Assembly (NCBI RefSeq): GCF_007197755.1
Contig: NZ_CP041636.1
Coordinates: 3,012,001-3,076,000, forward strand
Reading direction: 5' to 3'
DNA from: Ferrovibrio terrae
GTDB taxonomy: Bacteria; Pseudomonadota; Alphaproteobacteria; Ferrovibrionales; Ferrovibrionaceae
Length of the DNA: 64,000 nt
The notes below the pieces were generated by a model. That model had not been told where the DNA came from and searched no databases. It was given only the letters and a program-made list of their open reading frames with translations. The position numbers and the translations under genes are program-made. Numbering within the stretch: the stretch's first letter is position 1; each line of letters begins with the position of its first letter. Positions 27,046 to 37,437 of the stretch are shown here, piece by piece.

Positions 27046-27258
27046 ATGGCAAAGTTTACCGCCCAGGACATCGTCCCGGGCCAGCGTTTCGAGCAGCGTC
27101 AGGGCTTTTTCTGGCGCGTGGCGCGGTTGATCCAGTTTCCCGGCGAGGACGCACTGCACGTCCAGCTGATCAACGAGCGCGACTCCAGCAACACCAAGAC
27201 GGTGTCGGTCAGCGCCCTGCTGGACCGGAATCTATTCAAGCTGGTCGAGAAGAAATGA
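27046..27258 (+). CDS. small conserved-looking hypothetical protein
   Basis: A 70-residue soluble protein starting MAKFTAQDIVPGQRFEQRQG. The alternating pattern of short strands (FFWRVARLIQF, LHVQLINERD, TKTVSVSALLD, LFKLVEKK) suggests a small beta-barrel such as an SH3/KOW-like fold, but I do not recognise the family. Its stop overlaps the ATG of the next gene (ATGA), so it is translationally coupled to the lipoprotein downstream. A clear codon-usage match to neighbours and the overlap support a real gene. Confidence 0.7.
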   Translation: MAKFTAQDIVPGQRFEQRQGFFWRVARLIQFPGEDALHVQLINERDSSNTKTVSVSALLDRNLFKLVEKK

Positions 27259-27701
27259 GCCTGCGGCCGGCCGGACTGATTCTGGTTCTGCTGGCTGTCC
27301 CGGTTCTGCTCGCCGGTTGCGCCGATACGCCCGACGTCGAGCCCATGGTCCTGGTCGAGCCGCCGATGGTGGTCGAGGCGCCCAGGCCCGTTGTGCCGGA
27401 AGCGAAGATGGAAGTGGCGGCCATCCCGCCGCCGCCGGCACCTGCGCGCTTTGCCGGCCATGTCGCCAGCTACAAGACTCTGGCCGAAGCCGAAGCGGCC
27501 TGGCCGCGACTGGCCGAGCGAGTCCCGCAACTGAGGACCGCCGACCGGCGCTATGTCGAGATCGACCTCGGCGGCCAGCGCGGCAAGGTGGTGCGTCTTC
27601 TGGTCGGCGGTTTTGCTGATCGTGCCGCGGCGCTGCACTATTGCCGCAGCCTGCGATCCGCGAATCTCTACTGTGCACCGCATGATTTGCCTGCGAGTTG
27701 A
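27255..27701 (+). CDS. SPOR-domain lipoprotein
   Basis: A 148-residue predicted lipoprotein: signal peptide LILVLLAVPVLL and lipobox LAGC with Cys22 as lipidation site. A proline/valine-rich spacer (about 28-65) leads to a C-terminal SPOR-like domain (GHVASYKTLAEAEAAWPRL ... VRLLVGGFADRAAALHYCRSL) that in other proteins binds denuded septal peptidoglycan. Start ATG overlaps the stop of the small upstream gene. A terminator follows 46 bases after the stop. Confidence 0.78.
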   Translation: MSLRPAGLILVLLAVPVLLAGCADTPDVEPMVLVEPPMVVEAPRPVVPEAKMEVAAIPPPPAPARFAGHVASYKTLAEAEAAWPRLAERVPQLRTADRRYVEIDLGGQRGKVVRLLVGGFADRAAALHYCRSLRSANLYCAPHDLPAS

Positions 27702-27747
27702 GCACGTTAACTAAATCTTCTCAGAAGTGATAAAGTTGTGACAAGCG

Positions 27748-27766
27748 ACCTGCACGCGCAGGTTTT
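27748..27766 (+). terminator. terminator after the SPOR lipoprotein
   Basis: Perfect 6-bp stem ACCTGC/GCAGGT with ACGC loop, followed by TTTTGTTGTTG. The short stem and four-T run suggest moderate strength. Confidence 0.65.
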
Positions 27767-27860
27767 GTTGTTGCAGGCGCAGTTCTCTGCCAAAATTAGG
27801 ACAGATTCAGTGCCCTAAGATGCAGACGAACCTCAACAGCAAGGCAGCGCGAGAAACGCG

Positions 27861-28784
27861 GTGAAACAGGCAGCCCTCAAACCGGTGATTCAGGAAACCC
27901 TGAAACTGGTCGGCGTGGTGGAAAACCAGAGCCGGGAGCTGCTCGCGTTTTGCGGTAACGAGCAGAATCTTTCCGCCAATTTCTCGGACTACAAACGCTT
28001 CGTCGAAAAGATGGAGCATTTCTATGTCTTCGTGGACCTGGTCGATGGGCGCATCCCGGAATTCGACGAGAGCAAGCAGAAGCCGCTGCGCAAGCATCTC
28101 TCGAAGATCCGCTGGAAAATCACCATCCTCGAACTCGACACCACGCGCATCTACCTGATCAACATCACGCGCTCGGGCCGTCGCCTGCCGCTGGGCAGTC
28201 GTGAATTCCTGATGCGCCGGCTGGATCGCCTGAGCGAGATCGCGCAGTACTACGACCGCTTCGGCGAAGAATATGAACTGGCGCCGCCGATCAGCGAGGA
28301 ACTGATCGAGTCCGTGCGGCAGCTGCTGAAAGAGGGCATCGAGAAGGCGCCGCGCCTGGAGGAATTCCAGCCCGCCCCGCCGCCGCCGCGCCTGTCGGCC
28401 ACGCCGAGCATGTCGTCGCCGAGCAACAATCCGGTCACGCCGGCCGCCGGCGCCCTGCTGCCGCCTGATATGGTCGCCGCCCGTCATGCGTCGTCGGCCC
28501 ATGCGTCATCCATGCCCAGCCTGCCGGCCAAGTTGAATGTGAAGGAACAGTGGGGCCGCTTCTTCGTCGAGAAGGGCTCGATCGTCGCCGTGTCGCAGGC
28601 TTGCAAGATGGCGGCGCTGTCGCTCGATCAGCTGGCCCAGCGGATCGGCGTCAGCCGCGTCGCGCTCACGCTGATGCTGAGCGGTCAGGATCCGATGCCG
28701 CGTCCGGCGATGGAAAAGCTGCAGCAGTTCATGATGGATCAGGCGCGGCTGTCGCAGCAGACCGAATTGCGCCGCCGTCTGTAG
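27861..28784 (+). CDS. uncharacterised protein with C-terminal helix-turn-helix
   Basis: A 307-residue protein I do not recognise. Residues about 1-155 look all-helical with charged, coiled-coil-like segments (EKMEHFYVFVDLVDGRIPEF, KPLRKHLSKIRWKITILELD). Residues about 165-230 are a low-complexity Pro/Ser/Ala linker. The C-terminus (about 245-305) contains a helix-turn-helix-like stretch, AALSLDQLAQRIGVSRVALT, typical of XRE-type DNA binding. It starts with GTG and has a weak ribosome site. It ends six bases before the convergent hydrolase gene. A regulator with an unknown sensory half is the simplest reading. Confidence 0.65.
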   Translation: MKQAALKPVIQETLKLVGVVENQSRELLAFCGNEQNLSANFSDYKRFVEKMEHFYVFVDLVDGRIPEFDESKQKPLRKHLSKIRWKITILELDTTRIYLINITRSGRRLPLGSREFLMRRLDRLSEIAQYYDRFGEEYELAPPISEELIESVRQLLKEGIEKAPRLEEFQPAPPPPRLSATPSMSSPSNNPVTPAAGALLPPDMVAARHASSAHASSMPSLPAKLNVKEQWGRFFVEKGSIVAVSQACKMAALSLDQLAQRIGVSRVALTLMLSGQDPMPRPAMEKLQQFMMDQARLSQQTELRRRL

Positions 28785-28790
28785 GCAGCC

Positions 28791-29342
28791 CTAGTTAGCC
28801 GCCGCCATCAATTCTTCCAGCAGAGCATAACCGAACGGCCAGTCGCCCAGACCGGACGCGGAATTGATATGGCCGAGCGGTCCGGCATCAACAAAGCGTG
28901 CATGCCAGCGCGAGGCAAAGAACTGCGCGCGGGCGAAATCCACATAGGGATCATTGGTGCTGGCCACCACGATGGCCGGGCAGGTAAAGCGCGCCAGCGG
29001 CATCGGACGGAAGCCGCGTGTCTCGGGCGGTGTATGACTTTCGGAATCGACATCGGCAGGCGCGACCAACAATGCGCCGTGCAGAAGGCCCTCGTGGCGT
29101 TCCACCCAGCGAGCGACCAGCGAGCAAGACAGGCTATGCGTGACCAGCAGCGGCGGTGATGGGCAGGCGGCAATCGCCGCATCCACTCGCGCCAGCCAGT
29201 CCGCGAAGACGGGCGTGTCCCAGTCGGCCTGCTCGACACGGGTGAAGTCTGGGTGTTTGCGCTGCCAGTGGCTCTGCCAGTGTTCCGGGCCTGAATTGCC
29301 CAGGCCCGGCACGATCAGAACCGGCGGCCGCGCGCGCGTCAT
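28791..29342 (-). CDS. RBBP9/YdeN-type alpha/beta hydrolase
   Basis: A 183-residue serine hydrolase. The N-terminal [20 protein letters not shown] is characteristic of the RBBP9/YdeN family, the nucleophile serine lies in VTHSLSC, and the late [15 protein letters not shown] holds the catalytic histidine. Natural substrates of bacterial members are unknown. The ATG overlaps the gltX stop by four bases (ATGA), so it is translated from the gltX message. Confidence 0.88.
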   Translation of the reverse strand: MTRARPPVLIVPGLGNSGPEHWQSHWQRKHPDFTRVEQADWDTPVFADWLARVDAAIAACPSPPLLVTHSLSCSLVARWVERHEGLLHGALLVAPADVDSESHTPPETRGFRPMPLARFTCPAIVVASTNDPYVDFARAQFFASRWHARFVDAGPLGHINSASGLGDWPFGYALLEELMAAAN

Positions 29343-30742
29343 CTGGCAGCGTCTGCCAGGCGCGCCAGCGTTTCCTCGCGGCCCAGCACGGCGAGCACGT
29401 CGAAGATCGGCGGCGAAACGGTGCGGCCGGTGAGGGCCGCGCGCAGCGGCTGCGCCAGCTGGCCCAGCTTGACCTGCTGCGTCTCACTCAAGGCCCGGAC
29501 CGCAGCTTCGGTACTGGCGGCCGTCCAGTCGCTCACGCCGTTCAGTGTTTCGATCATGGTCCTGATCCGCGCCTTGGCGGCATCGTCGAGATGCTTCTGG
29601 GCCGCGGCATCGGCCTGAATGGGCCGGGCGACGAACAGGAAGCCGAGCGCCTCGGTGATTTCGTTCAGGTCCTTGGCGCGTTCCTTCACAGTGGGCAGGA
29701 TCGCCTTGATCTGCGCCACTTCGGCCTGATTGCAGGCGCGACCGAGCTTCTTCTCGACAAACGGCAGTGCCGCAGCCAGCAGGTCATCGTCGCTGCTGTG
29801 ACGGATGTAATGGCCGTTCAGGTTGTTCAGCTTGGCGAAATCGAAACGCGCCGGCGAACGGCCGACATGATCGAGGCCGAACCATTCGATGGCCTGCTGC
29901 GTCGAGATGATTTCCTCGTCGCCATGGCTCCAGCCCAGACGCAGCAGGTAGTTGCGCATCGCCGCCGGCAGGTAGCCCATATCGGCATAGGCTTCGGTGC
30001 CCAGCGCGCCATGGCGCTTGGACAGCTTGGCGCCATCCGGCCCGTGAATGAGAGGGATATGCGCGAAGTCCGGCACGACGAAACCGGCCGCGAGATACAG
30101 CTGCGTCTGCCGTGCCGCATTGGTCAGGTGATCGTCGCCGCGGATGATATGCGTCACACCCATGTCGTGATCATCGACCACGACCGACAGATTGTAGGTC
30201 GGCGTGCCGTCCGAGCGCAGGATGATCAGGTCATCGAGCTGCTCGTTCTGGAAGGTGACGTCGCCCTGCACATGATCCTTGATCACCGTGCTGCCGGCCT
30301 GCGGTGCCTTGAAGCGCACGACCGGCTTCACGCCTGCCGGGGCATCCTTCGGGTCGCGGTCGCGCCAGCGGCCGTCATAGCGCATCGGCCGGCCCTCGGC
30401 CTTGGCCTTGTTGCGCATCTCTTCCAGTTCTTCCTGCGAGCAATAGCAGTGATAGGCCTTGCCCTCGGCGAGCATCTTGTGCGCCACCTCGGCATGGCGG
30501 TTCATGCGCGAGAACTGCATCACCGGTTCGCCATCCCAGTCGAGCCCGAGCCACTTCAGGCCCTGGAAGATTTTCTGCACGGCATCGTCGGTCGAACGCT
30601 CGCGGTCGGTATCCTCGATGCGCAGCAGAAAGGTGCCGCCGTGATGGCGCGAGAACAGCCAGTTGAACAGCGCCGTGCGGGCGCCGCCGATATGCAGGTA
30701 GCCGGTCGGCGAAGGGGCGAAGCGGGTAACGACTTTGGTCAT
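29339..30742 (-). CDS. gltX: glutamyl-tRNA synthetase
   Basis: A 467-residue class I synthetase that charges tRNA-Glu. The HIGH-type motif [14 protein letters not shown] starts near residue 9 and the KMSKS-type motif reads KLSKRHGA. The anticodon-binding helical domain follows to the C-terminus. The ATG at 30742 is certain from homology; the open frame continues upstream without coding character. Alphaproteobacteria often have two GltX copies, one of them misacylating tRNA-Gln; which type this is cannot be told by eye. Divergent from comEC. Confidence 0.95.
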   Translation of the reverse strand: MTKVVTRFAPSPTGYLHIGGARTALFNWLFSRHHGGTFLLRIEDTDRERSTDDAVQKIFQGLKWLGLDWDGEPVMQFSRMNRHAEVAHKMLAEGKAYHCYCSQEELEEMRNKAKAEGRPMRYDGRWRDRDPKDAPAGVKPVVRFKAPQAGSTVIKDHVQGDVTFQNEQLDDLIILRSDGTPTYNLSVVVDDHDMGVTHIIRGDDHLTNAARQTQLYLAAGFVVPDFAHIPLIHGPDGAKLSKRHGALGTEAYADMGYLPAAMRNYLLRLGWSHGDEEIISTQQAIEWFGLDHVGRSPARFDFAKLNNLNGHYIRHSSDDDLLAAALPFVEKKLGRACNQAEVAQIKAILPTVKERAKDLNEITEALGFLFVARPIQADAAAQKHLDDAAKARIRTMIETLNGVSDWTAASTEAAVRALSETQQVKLGQLAQPLRAALTGRTVSPPIFDVLAVLGREETLARLADAAR

Positions 30743-30859
30743 CGGATGATCCAGGAAACTTGGGAAGCAGGGTTTTAGCATACAGGGGCAGGCGGGCAAG
30801 CCGCCGTTCCCGTTTTGCACGGATTGGCGCGGGAATGGCTGCCATGCAGAGATTTCGCC

Positions 30860-33100
30860 ATGGCAAGGCTGGAGCACGGACTCTACTGGCAGATCCTGCG
30901 GCAGCGGGCGGTGTCCGGCATGTCCGCCGGCTGGCGCGACCTGCGGCAGTTCGATGCCGTCGCCACGCTGCTGGCCGAGCGCGACCGCTGGTTCCTCTGG
31001 CTGCCGGCTTTGCTGGGCGGCGGCGTGGCCATCTATTTCCTGCTGCCGGTCGAACCGAGGCTGCTGCCGCTCAGGCTGGGCATGGCGGCGGCCGTGTTGA
31101 CGCTGCTGCTGTTCTGGCGGCGGGCCTATCTGCGCTGGCCATTGATCATGCTGCTGGCACTGGTCTCCGGACTCTGGCTCGGCGCGGAACGCACCGCTTC
31201 GGTCGCCGCGCCGGTGCTGACGCGGCCTAGCGGCGCGGTCTGGATTCATGCGCGCGTGCTGGAGGTCGAGCCGCGCGATGCCGGTCATCGCTTGCTGCTG
31301 GATGATCTGCAGTTCGGCGGATTGCAGGAGGCAGAGACGTCGAAGCGAATCCGCATCACGCTGCCGCGCGATGGCGAGATGCTGTGGCCGGGCGAGCGCA
31401 TTCGTGTGCGGGCCATGCTGCTGCCGCCACCTGAGCCTGCCATGCCGGGCGCGTTCGACTTCGCGCGCTATGCCTGGTTCCGGCAGATCGGTGCGGTGGG
31501 CTATGCGATCAGCACGGCGGAGATCATGCCCGCCGAGGAAACCCGCAGCTGGCGCGAGGCGGCAATGCTGTCGCTCAGCGCGCTGCGGCAGGACTGGACG
31601 CGACGCATCGCGGCGCAGACCGAAGGCGCCGGCGGCGCGATTGCCGCCGCCCTGATGACCGGTGTGCGCGGACCCATTCCGGATCATGTCGATGCCGCAT
31701 TCCGCGATTCAGGGCTTGCACATATCCTGTCGATCTCAGGACTGCATCTGACGCTGGTGGCCGGCCTGCTGTTCTTTCTGGTGCGTGCAGTGCTGGCGCT
31801 GTCGCCGCGTCTGGCACTGCAGTATCCGATCAAGAAATGGGCGGCCTTCGCCGCCTTGCTCGGCGCGGTCGCCTATACACTGGTATCCGGTGCGGCGCTG
31901 CCAACTTTACGCGCGCTGGCGATGATCGCGCTGGCGCTGCTCGCCGTCATGCTGGACCGTCGCGCCATCACTTTGCGCGCCGTGGCCTGGGCCGCCTTGC
32001 TGCTGCTCGTGCTGTGGCCGGACAGTCTGCTCGATCCGGGTTTTCAGATGTCGTTCGCCGCGGTGACGGCGCTGGTGGCGGCCTTCGAGCATCTGGCGCC
32101 GAAGCTGACCCGCTGGCGCAGTCATGCCGGACCGCTGCGGATCGCGCTGCTCTGGCTCGGCGGGGTGATGGCGGCGAGTTTCGTCGCCGGGCTCGGGTCG
32201 TCGCTGTTCGCTGCCTATCACTTCAACCGCGTGGCGGATTACGCGCTGATCGCCAATCTGCTGGCGGCGCCGCTGGTCGATTTCATCATCATGCCGCTCA
32301 CGGTGCTGGCCTTCCTGCTGATGCCGCTCGGGCTGGAGGCCCTGGCGCTCACTCCGATGGTCTGGGCGGTGGATGCGCTGATCGCGCTGGCCATCTGGGT
32401 GGCCGGATGGCCCGACGCGGTCGGCACCGTTCCGGCGATGCCGCTCTGGGGTCTGGCCGCGATTGCCGGCGGCGGTCTGTGGCTCTGCCTGTGGCGACAG
32501 CGCTGGCGCTGGCTCGGCGTGATCGGGCTGCTCGTCGGCACGGCATCGCCCTGGCTGATCGCGCAGCCCGATTTTCTCGTGAGTGCCGATGGCCGCCTGC
32601 TGGCGGCACGTGCCGCCGAGCCGGACCGCTATTACTTCTCATCTGCTCCGCCGCGCGGCTTTGCGGCCGAGACCTGGTATGAGCGCCTCGGCGCGCCGCC
32701 GCTTTATCCATGGCCAAGCTTGTCGCGTGCCCAGCAGCGGTCGGGCGAGGGGCGCAGCGGCGCCGATGGCAGTCTGCGCTGCGATCCCGCCGGCTGCAGC
32801 TGGAGATACCAGGGGTTTCTCGTCGCCCTGCCGCAGCAGCCCAAGGCGATCACCGAGGATTGCCGCCACGCCGATGTGGTGATCTCGGCCCGGATGGCAG
32901 TGCGATATCGTTGCCCTTCCGCCAGAATCGTGATCGACCGCAATGACCTGTGGCGCAGCGGCGCGCATGCGCTCTATCTCGATCCGGCACAGGGGATCCG
33001 CACAGTCAGTATGGCGCAGACCCGGGGCCGCCGGCCCTGGGTGAATGCGAAAGGGCATGAGGACAGCCGCAGCCGCGACGACAGGTCGCAGGTCGACTGA
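30860..33100 (+). CDS. comEC: ComEC/Rec2-family DNA-uptake membrane protein
   Basis: A 746-residue polytopic protein. An N-terminal membrane pair and OB-like DUF4131 segment (about 80-220) precede the competence domain with many helices ([40 protein letters not shown]). The C-terminal part lacks a metallo-beta-lactamase domain and ends in a cysteine-containing region, as in other alphaproteobacterial ComEC. ComEC forms the inner-membrane channel for transforming DNA. I start at the ATG 30860; a TTG 15 codons earlier is possible. The other competence genes are not in the window, so natural transformation is not established. Confidence 0.87.
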   Translation: MARLEHGLYWQILRQRAVSGMSAGWRDLRQFDAVATLLAERDRWFLWLPALLGGGVAIYFLLPVEPRLLPLRLGMAAAVLTLLLFWRRAYLRWPLIMLLALVSGLWLGAERTASVAAPVLTRPSGAVWIHARVLEVEPRDAGHRLLLDDLQFGGLQEAETSKRIRITLPRDGEMLWPGERIRVRAMLLPPPEPAMPGAFDFARYAWFRQIGAVGYAISTAEIMPAEETRSWREAAMLSLSALRQDWTRRIAAQTEGAGGAIAAALMTGVRGPIPDHVDAAFRDSGLAHILSISGLHLTLVAGLLFFLVRAVLALSPRLALQYPIKKWAAFAALLGAVAYTLVSGAALPTLRALAMIALALLAVMLDRRAITLRAVAWAALLLLVLWPDSLLDPGFQMSFAAVTALVAAFEHLAPKLTRWRSHAGPLRIALLWLGGVMAASFVAGLGSSLFAAYHFNRVADYALIANLLAAPLVDFIIMPLTVLAFLLMPLGLEALALTPMVWAVDALIALAIWVAGWPDAVGTVPAMPLWGLAAIAGGGLWLCLWRQRWRWLGVIGLLVGTASPWLIAQPDFLVSADGRLLAARAAEPDRYYFSSAPPRGFAAETWYERLGAPPLYPWPSLSRAQQRSGEGRSGADGSLRCDPAGCSWRYQGFLVALPQQPKAITEDCRHADVVISARMAVRYRCPSARIVIDRNDLWRSGAHALYLDPAQGIRTVSMAQTRGRRPWVNAKGHEDSRSRDDRSQVD

Positions 33101-33188
33101 AAAATTTTGCAGCATACGGAACGCAGGCAAAGCGCACCCGTTGGACTCGCGCCATTGCCATGCAGCCCTGTCGAGCGGAGCCCACCCG

Positions 33189-33344
33189 ATGCTGCCCATC
33201 CTCGCGATCATGCTGATCCTTCTGTTGCTCGTGCTGCCGGTCTGGCCCTACAGCCGTTACTGGAGCATCGTCCCGGGCTGCATGATCGCCTTCGTCATGA
33301 TGCTGTTCGTGATGTTCATGCTGGCCGGCAACGTGACCGCCTGA
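33189..33344 (+). CDS. DUF3309-like small membrane protein
   Basis: A 51-residue protein almost entirely made of two hydrophobic helices, separated by LPVWPYSRYWSIVPG. The LP-WP-SR-W pattern matches the DUF3309 family of short membrane proteins of unknown function. A GGAG ribosome site lies eight bases before the ATG. It sits alone between comEC and the DJ-1/PfpI gene. Confidence 0.7.
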   Translation: MLPILAIMLILLLLVLPVWPYSRYWSIVPGCMIAFVMMLFVMFMLAGNVTA

Positions 33345-33409
33345 ACGGAACAAAGGCCCCTGCTGGCGGGTTGGTTTCTCTCCCGGAGTAAGAGTCAGGA
33401 GAGTAGCCC

Positions 33410-33967
33410 ATGACGGATATCAAAAAATCCCGCATCCTCATCATCGCCACCGATGGTTTCGAACAGTCGGAACTGATCGTCCCGCGCGACAAGCTGAGAA
33501 AGACCGGTGCCGAGGTGCATATCGCATCGCCGACCGGCCGCGCCATTCGCGGCTGGAAGGGCGCCGACTGGGGCGAGTCGGTGGATGTCGATCTCAAGAT
33601 CAGCGAAGCCAGGCCCGATCAATATGATGCGCTGGTCATACCCGGCGGCCAGATCAATCCGGACAAGCTGCGCGTCGACACCGACGCCATGGGCGTGGTG
33701 AAGACCTTCCTGAAGGACGGCAAGGTGGTGGCGGCGATCTGCCACGGGCCGTGGCTGCTGGTCGAGGCAGATGCGGTGCGCGGCCGTGCGGTCACATCCT
33801 ACAAGTCGATCAGGACCGATCTGGTCAATGCCGGTGGCAAATGGGTCGACAAGGAGGTGGTAGCCGACAAGGGGATCGTCACCAGCCGTTCGCCCGACGA
33901 CCTCGATGCTTTTTGCAGCAAGATCGTGGAAGAACTGGAAGAGGGGCGGCACAAGCGCGCTGCCTGA
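33410..33967 (+). CDS. DJ-1/PfpI family protein
   Basis: A 185-residue protein of the class I glutamine-amidotransferase-like fold. The nucleophile elbow AICHGPW contains the reactive cysteine; RILIIATDGFEQSEL and the IPGGQINPDKLR loop match the PfpI/YhbO subgroup. Members are described as general-stress deglycases or chaperones, and their protease label is historical. Stands alone with a terminator shared with lexA. Confidence 0.9.
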   Translation: MTDIKKSRILIIATDGFEQSELIVPRDKLRKTGAEVHIASPTGRAIRGWKGADWGESVDVDLKISEARPDQYDALVIPGGQINPDKLRVDTDAMGVVKTFLKDGKVVAAICHGPWLLVEADAVRGRAVTSYKSIRTDLVNAGGKWVDKEVVADKGIVTSRSPDDLDAFCSKIVEELEEGRHKRAA

Positions 33968-33985
33968 TCCGGTTTCACAGACAAA

Positions 33986-34015
33986 AAAACGGGGCGCTTT
34001 CCAGCGCCCCGTTTT
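33986..34015. terminator. bidirectional terminator between the PfpI gene and lexA
   Basis: Thirteen-pair stem AAAACGGGGCGCT/AGCGCCCCGTTTT with a TTCC loop. It has an A-run on one side and a T-run on the other, so it can end transcription from both convergent genes. Confidence 0.93.
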
Positions 34016-34033
34016 GAGTCTATCCGCTGAAAC

Positions 34034-34780
34034 TCAGTAGCGGCGCAGCAGGCCGACCAGGCGGCCCTGCACCTTCACCCGGTCGGGGCCGAAGATGCGG
34101 GTCTCGTAAGCCGGGTTGGCGGCTTCGAGCGCCACCGAGTTGCCTTTGCGGCGCAGGCGCTTCAGCGTCACTTCCAGATCATCGACCAGCGCGACCACGA
34201 TAGTGCCGTTTTCGGCATTCTCGCTGCGCTGTATGATCACGGTATCGCCGTCCATGATACCGGCATCCATCATCGAATCGCCGGCGACTTCGAGCGCATA
34301 GTGTTCGCCATTGCCGAGCAGGCCGATCGGCACATCGATCTGCGTGCTCATGTCGCGCAGCGCCTCGATCGGCGTACCGGCGGCGATGCGGCCATAGAGC
34401 GGCAGCGTGACGATGTCGCGTGCGTTATAGGGATTGACGCTCACCGGGGTGCCCGGCATCGGCGCGTTCGGGTTGCCCTCGACCACGCGCGGCATCAGGC
34501 GATTGCGCGGTGCGGCCGTCGGGCGGGTGGCGGTGGCGCCGATGCCGCCGCGGGTCGGCACGGCCGAATCGGGCAAGCGCAGCACTTCGAGCGCGCGGGC
34601 GCGATGGGCGAGGCGGCGGATGAAGCCACGCTCCTCCAGGCCGGTCACCAGCCGGTGGATACCGGACTTGGATTTCAGCTTCATCGCTTCCTTCATTTCC
34701 TCGAAGGAGGGAGAGACGCCGGAATTCTCCAGCTTCTCGTGGATGAAAATCAGCAGGTCGTGCTGCTTGCGGGTCAGCAT
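34034..34780 (-). CDS. lexA: LexA repressor
   Basis: A 248-residue SOS repressor. The winged helix domain begins [17 protein letters not shown], with recognition region [19 protein letters not shown]. The self-cleavage bond is Ala134-Gly135 ([10 protein letters not shown]), and the catalytic dyad is Ser169 (GDSMMDAG) and Lys207 (VTLKRL). An alphaproteobacterial-type linker of about 50 residues makes it longer than E. coli LexA. The ATG at 34780 has an AGGAGG ribosome site; an upstream start 13 codons earlier is not supported. A LexA box overlaps its own -10, showing autoregulation. Confidence 0.97.
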   Translation of the reverse strand: MLTRKQHDLLIFIHEKLENSGVSPSFEEMKEAMKLKSKSGIHRLVTGLEERGFIRRLAHRARALEVLRLPDSAVPTRGGIGATATRPTAAPRNRLMPRVVEGNPNAPMPGTPVSVNPYNARDIVTLPLYGRIAAGTPIEALRDMSTQIDVPIGLLGNGEHYALEVAGDSMMDAGIMDGDTVIIQRSENAENGTIVVALVDDLEVTLKRLRRKGNSVALEAANPAYETRIFGPDRVKVQGRLVGLLRRY

Positions 34781-34816
34781 GGCAAGCCTCCTCGGGTCGG
34801 GTTTCGCCAGCCTTGA

Positions 34817-34832
34817 CACCGCAGGGGCGGTG
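34817..34832 (-). promoter_or_regulatory. hairpin in the lexA leader
   Basis: CACCGC/GCGGTG arms with an AGGG loop, about 37 bases before the lexA ATG. It lies between promoter and ribosome site; any effect on translation is unproven. Confidence 0.4.
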
Positions 34833-34873
34833 CCGAGTGGGCTGGACGGGGAACGAACAAGAAACCTGCAAAT

Positions 34874-34888
34874 GTTCTAATGAGGTTC
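34874..34888 (-). promoter_or_regulatory. LexA operator (SOS box) of lexA
   Basis: GTTC-TAATGAG-GTTC, an exact match to the alphaproteobacterial direct-repeat LexA site GTTC-N7-GTTC. It overlaps the proposed -10 box (34874-34879). Confidence 0.88.
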
Positions 34889-34902
34889 CTGATACGGGTC
34901 AA
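34874..34902 (-). promoter_or_regulatory. predicted lexA promoter
   Basis: On the minus strand TTGACC (34902-34897) is followed after 17 bases by TAGAAC (34879-34874). The LexA box covers the -10, so bound LexA would block RNA polymerase. A TTTTCCACA element (34907-34915) lies just upstream of the -35. Confidence 0.6.
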
Positions 34903-35130
34903 GTATTTTTCCACAGGCTAAGTCATATATCTTGTAGGAGGAACGAAGGAGGCCTCCCAGATATTGGGAATTGCCCCAAAGCCTCGCTTCGCCGCTGAAA
35001 AATCGTGCCCTGCCATCGCCCTTTACGGTGCTAGCCGTGCCGGTAAATATATGAGTTACAAGAATAAGCCCCTCCGGCTCGGGAGAAGGCTTGGCAGACG
35101 GCCGAGAACGGCCGTGCAGGGGGGAAGATC

Positions 35131-37437
35131 ATGGGCATCCGGCAGAAGCTGAATCTGGCCATTGGCGTACTGGCCGCACTCACATTGATCTCGAATGCGG
35201 TCGGCGGCCTGTTCTTTGGCCGGGTACAGGACAGCTACGCCGGCATCACCAGCACCAACCTGCCTGCCGTCATCACCGCGCTGAACCTCGCCTCGACCAG
35301 CGCCGAGCTCGCCGCCGCCGCCCCGGTGCTGGCCAATGCCACCAGCGATGCCGAGCGCGACAAGGCACTGAACGATCTCAAGACCAAACAGCAGAAGCTG
35401 GTCCAGTCGGTGGAGACCGTGAAGGTCGCGGCCGGCGCTGAAAATGCCGAAGCGATTGCCGAGATCGAGAAGTCGGTGCAGCTGCTCAACACGATGGTGG
35501 CGCAGATCAATCGGTCGGTGAATGCGCGCCTGGGCTATCACCATGATCGCGAAGAGATGCTGACCAGGCTCGGCACCGACTACATCGCCTTCCAGGATGT
35601 GATGCGGCCGGCGCTGGAGCGCGGCCTTGCCGAACTGCGCAAGCCCGATGCCAAGCCGGAAACGGCGACAGCTGCAAATGCGCTGATCTCGGCCGGCAAT
35701 GCGGTGAGCCAGCTGGTGGCGACCCTGTCGGTGGCGTCGCAGGCACCAAACAATGCAGAGGTCGACAAGCAGTTTGCCGAATTCGTCAAACTGAACAGCA
35801 CGGCGCTTGAGCAGATCGAAATCGCCGGCCGGCAGTTCGATGTGTCCGAGTTGAAGAACAGCATCAATGTCGTGCTCGCGCATGGCCAGGGCACCGACAG
35901 CCTGTTCGGCAGCCGTCGCAACGAGATCCGCACCATCACCACGGCCGCCTTCGCACTCGGCAAGGCGCGCGATGCCGCCACCGAACTGTCGGGCAAGGTG
36001 GATGCGCTGGTGTCTGCTGCCACCGCAGCGGCCGACAGCGCCGCCGAGAATGCCAGCGGCCAGTCCAGGACCGCGCAGATCATGCTGGTGGTCATCACCG
36101 TGCTCTGCCTCGGCATCGCCGCCCTGATCGGCGTGCTGTTCACCGGGCCGCAGATTGCCGCGCCCATCGTGCGGCTGACCACGGCGACACGCCGGCTGGC
36201 CGAGCGCGACTGGGCAGTGGACCTGACCGAAACCGGCCGCAGCGACGAGATCGGCGAGATGGCGCGCGCCGTCGAAGTGCTGAAAACCAGCGGCCAGCAG
36301 AATGAAGCGCTGCAGCGCCAGGTCGAAAGCGACCGGGAGACTTTCGAAAACGAGCGCAAGGCGCAGGAAGCGTTGCTGGAGCAGGCGATCGGCCAGATCG
36401 TGTCGGCGGCCACGGCGGGTGATCTCACGCGCCGCATCGATGCCGATGCGCTGCAGGGCGTGATGCAGCGGCTGGGCGGCGGCGTGAACGACCTGCTCGG
36501 CACCGTCGAGCGCGCCCTGAACGATCTTGGCAGCATGCTGGGTGCGCTGGCGCAGGGTGACCTGACCCATCGCATCGGCGGCGGCCATCGCGGACTGTTC
36601 GAACAACTGGCACGCGATGCCAATACGCTGGCCGAAAAGCTGGCTGATATCGTCGGCCGGCTCAGCCAGACGGCGGGCAACGTGCGCGATGCCTCGGCGG
36701 AGATCTCGGTCGGCAGCAACGATCTGGCGCAGCGCACTGAACAGCAGGCGGCCAGCCTGCAGCGCACGGCGGCGTCGATGGAAGAGATCACCGCCACCGT
36801 GCGCCACAATGCAGACAATGCGCGGCAGGCCAGCCAGCTGGCCGTCAGCGCGCGCGACACCGCCGACAAGGGCGGCACCGTGGTCGGTCGCGCCGTGACG
36901 GCGATGGGTCAGATCGAGGACAGCGCGCGTAAGATCGTCGATATCGTCGGCCTGATTGACGAGATCGCCTTCCAGACCAACCTGCTGGCGCTGAATGCCA
37001 GCGTCGAGGCGGCAAGGGCAGGCGAGGCGGGCAAGGGCTTCGCCGTCGTGGCGCAGGAAGTGCGCGGCCTGGCGCAGCGTTCGGCCGATGCCTCGAAGGA
37101 GATCAAGGCACTGATCTCGGCCTCCAACAGCCAGGTGCGCGATGGCGCCAAGCTGGTCAACGAGGCGGGCGTCAGCCTGACCGAGATCGTGGATTCAGTG
37201 AAACGCGTCGCCGGCATCATCGAGGAAATCTCGATTGCCAGCCAGGAACAGGCCTCGGGTCTCGACGAGATCAACGATTCCGTGACGCAGATGGACGAGA
37301 TGACCCAGCGCAACGGCGCGCTGGTGGAAGAGACCACGGCGTCGGCGCAGTCGCTCGCCGATCAGGCCAAGGATCTCGCCGCGTCAATCACCTTCTTCCG
37401 GCTCGATCAGGCCGCTGAAGCCAGGGCGGCGGAGTAA
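35131..37437 (+). CDS. methyl-accepting chemotaxis protein
   Basis: A 768-residue transmembrane receptor. The first membrane helix is about 10-30. A long helical periplasmic domain (about 32-310) is Ala/Glu-rich, and the second helix [20 protein letters not shown] is at about 315-335. HAMP and HAMP-like repeats ([15 protein letters not shown]) precede the signalling hairpin with [19 protein letters not shown]. It lacks a CheR-binding pentapeptide and ends EARAAE. A GGGGGAAG ribosome site precedes the ATG. Its last 31 bases overlap the convergent macrodomain gene. Confidence 0.93.
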   Translation: MGIRQKLNLAIGVLAALTLISNAVGGLFFGRVQDSYAGITSTNLPAVITALNLASTSAELAAAAPVLANATSDAERDKALNDLKTKQQKLVQSVETVKVAAGAENAEAIAEIEKSVQLLNTMVAQINRSVNARLGYHHDREEMLTRLGTDYIAFQDVMRPALERGLAELRKPDAKPETATAANALISAGNAVSQLVATLSVASQAPNNAEVDKQFAEFVKLNSTALEQIEIAGRQFDVSELKNSINVVLAHGQGTDSLFGSRRNEIRTITTAAFALGKARDAATELSGKVDALVSAATAAADSAAENASGQSRTAQIMLVVITVLCLGIAALIGVLFTGPQIAAPIVRLTTATRRLAERDWAVDLTETGRSDEIGEMARAVEVLKTSGQQNEALQRQVESDRETFENERKAQEALLEQAIGQIVSAATAGDLTRRIDADALQGVMQRLGGGVNDLLGTVERALNDLGSMLGALAQGDLTHRIGGGHRGLFEQLARDANTLAEKLADIVGRLSQTAGNVRDASAEISVGSNDLAQRTEQQAASLQRTAASMEEITATVRHNADNARQASQLAVSARDTADKGGTVVGRAVTAMGQIEDSARKIVDIVGLIDEIAFQTNLLALNASVEAARAGEAGKGFAVVAQEVRGLAQRSADASKEIKALISASNSQVRDGAKLVNEAGVSLTEIVDSVKRVAGIIEEISIASQEQASGLDEINDSVTQMDEMTQRNGALVEETTASAQSLADQAKDLAASITFFRLDQAAEARAAE

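Larger units (their letters stand above)
34781..35130. other. 350-bp divergent region between lexA and a chemoreceptor
   Basis: Contains the lexA leader hairpin, LexA box and promoter (34817-34902) and the shared TCCACAGGCT motif (34910-34919). About 200 bases toward the chemoreceptor show a short ACGGCC/GGCCGT hairpin near 35099-35116 just before its ribosome site. No gene is visible. Confidence 0.55.

Noticed and set aside
30743-31687. Upstream extension of the gltX frame
   Set aside because: It runs antisense through comEC; the invariant GltX N-terminus starts at 30742.
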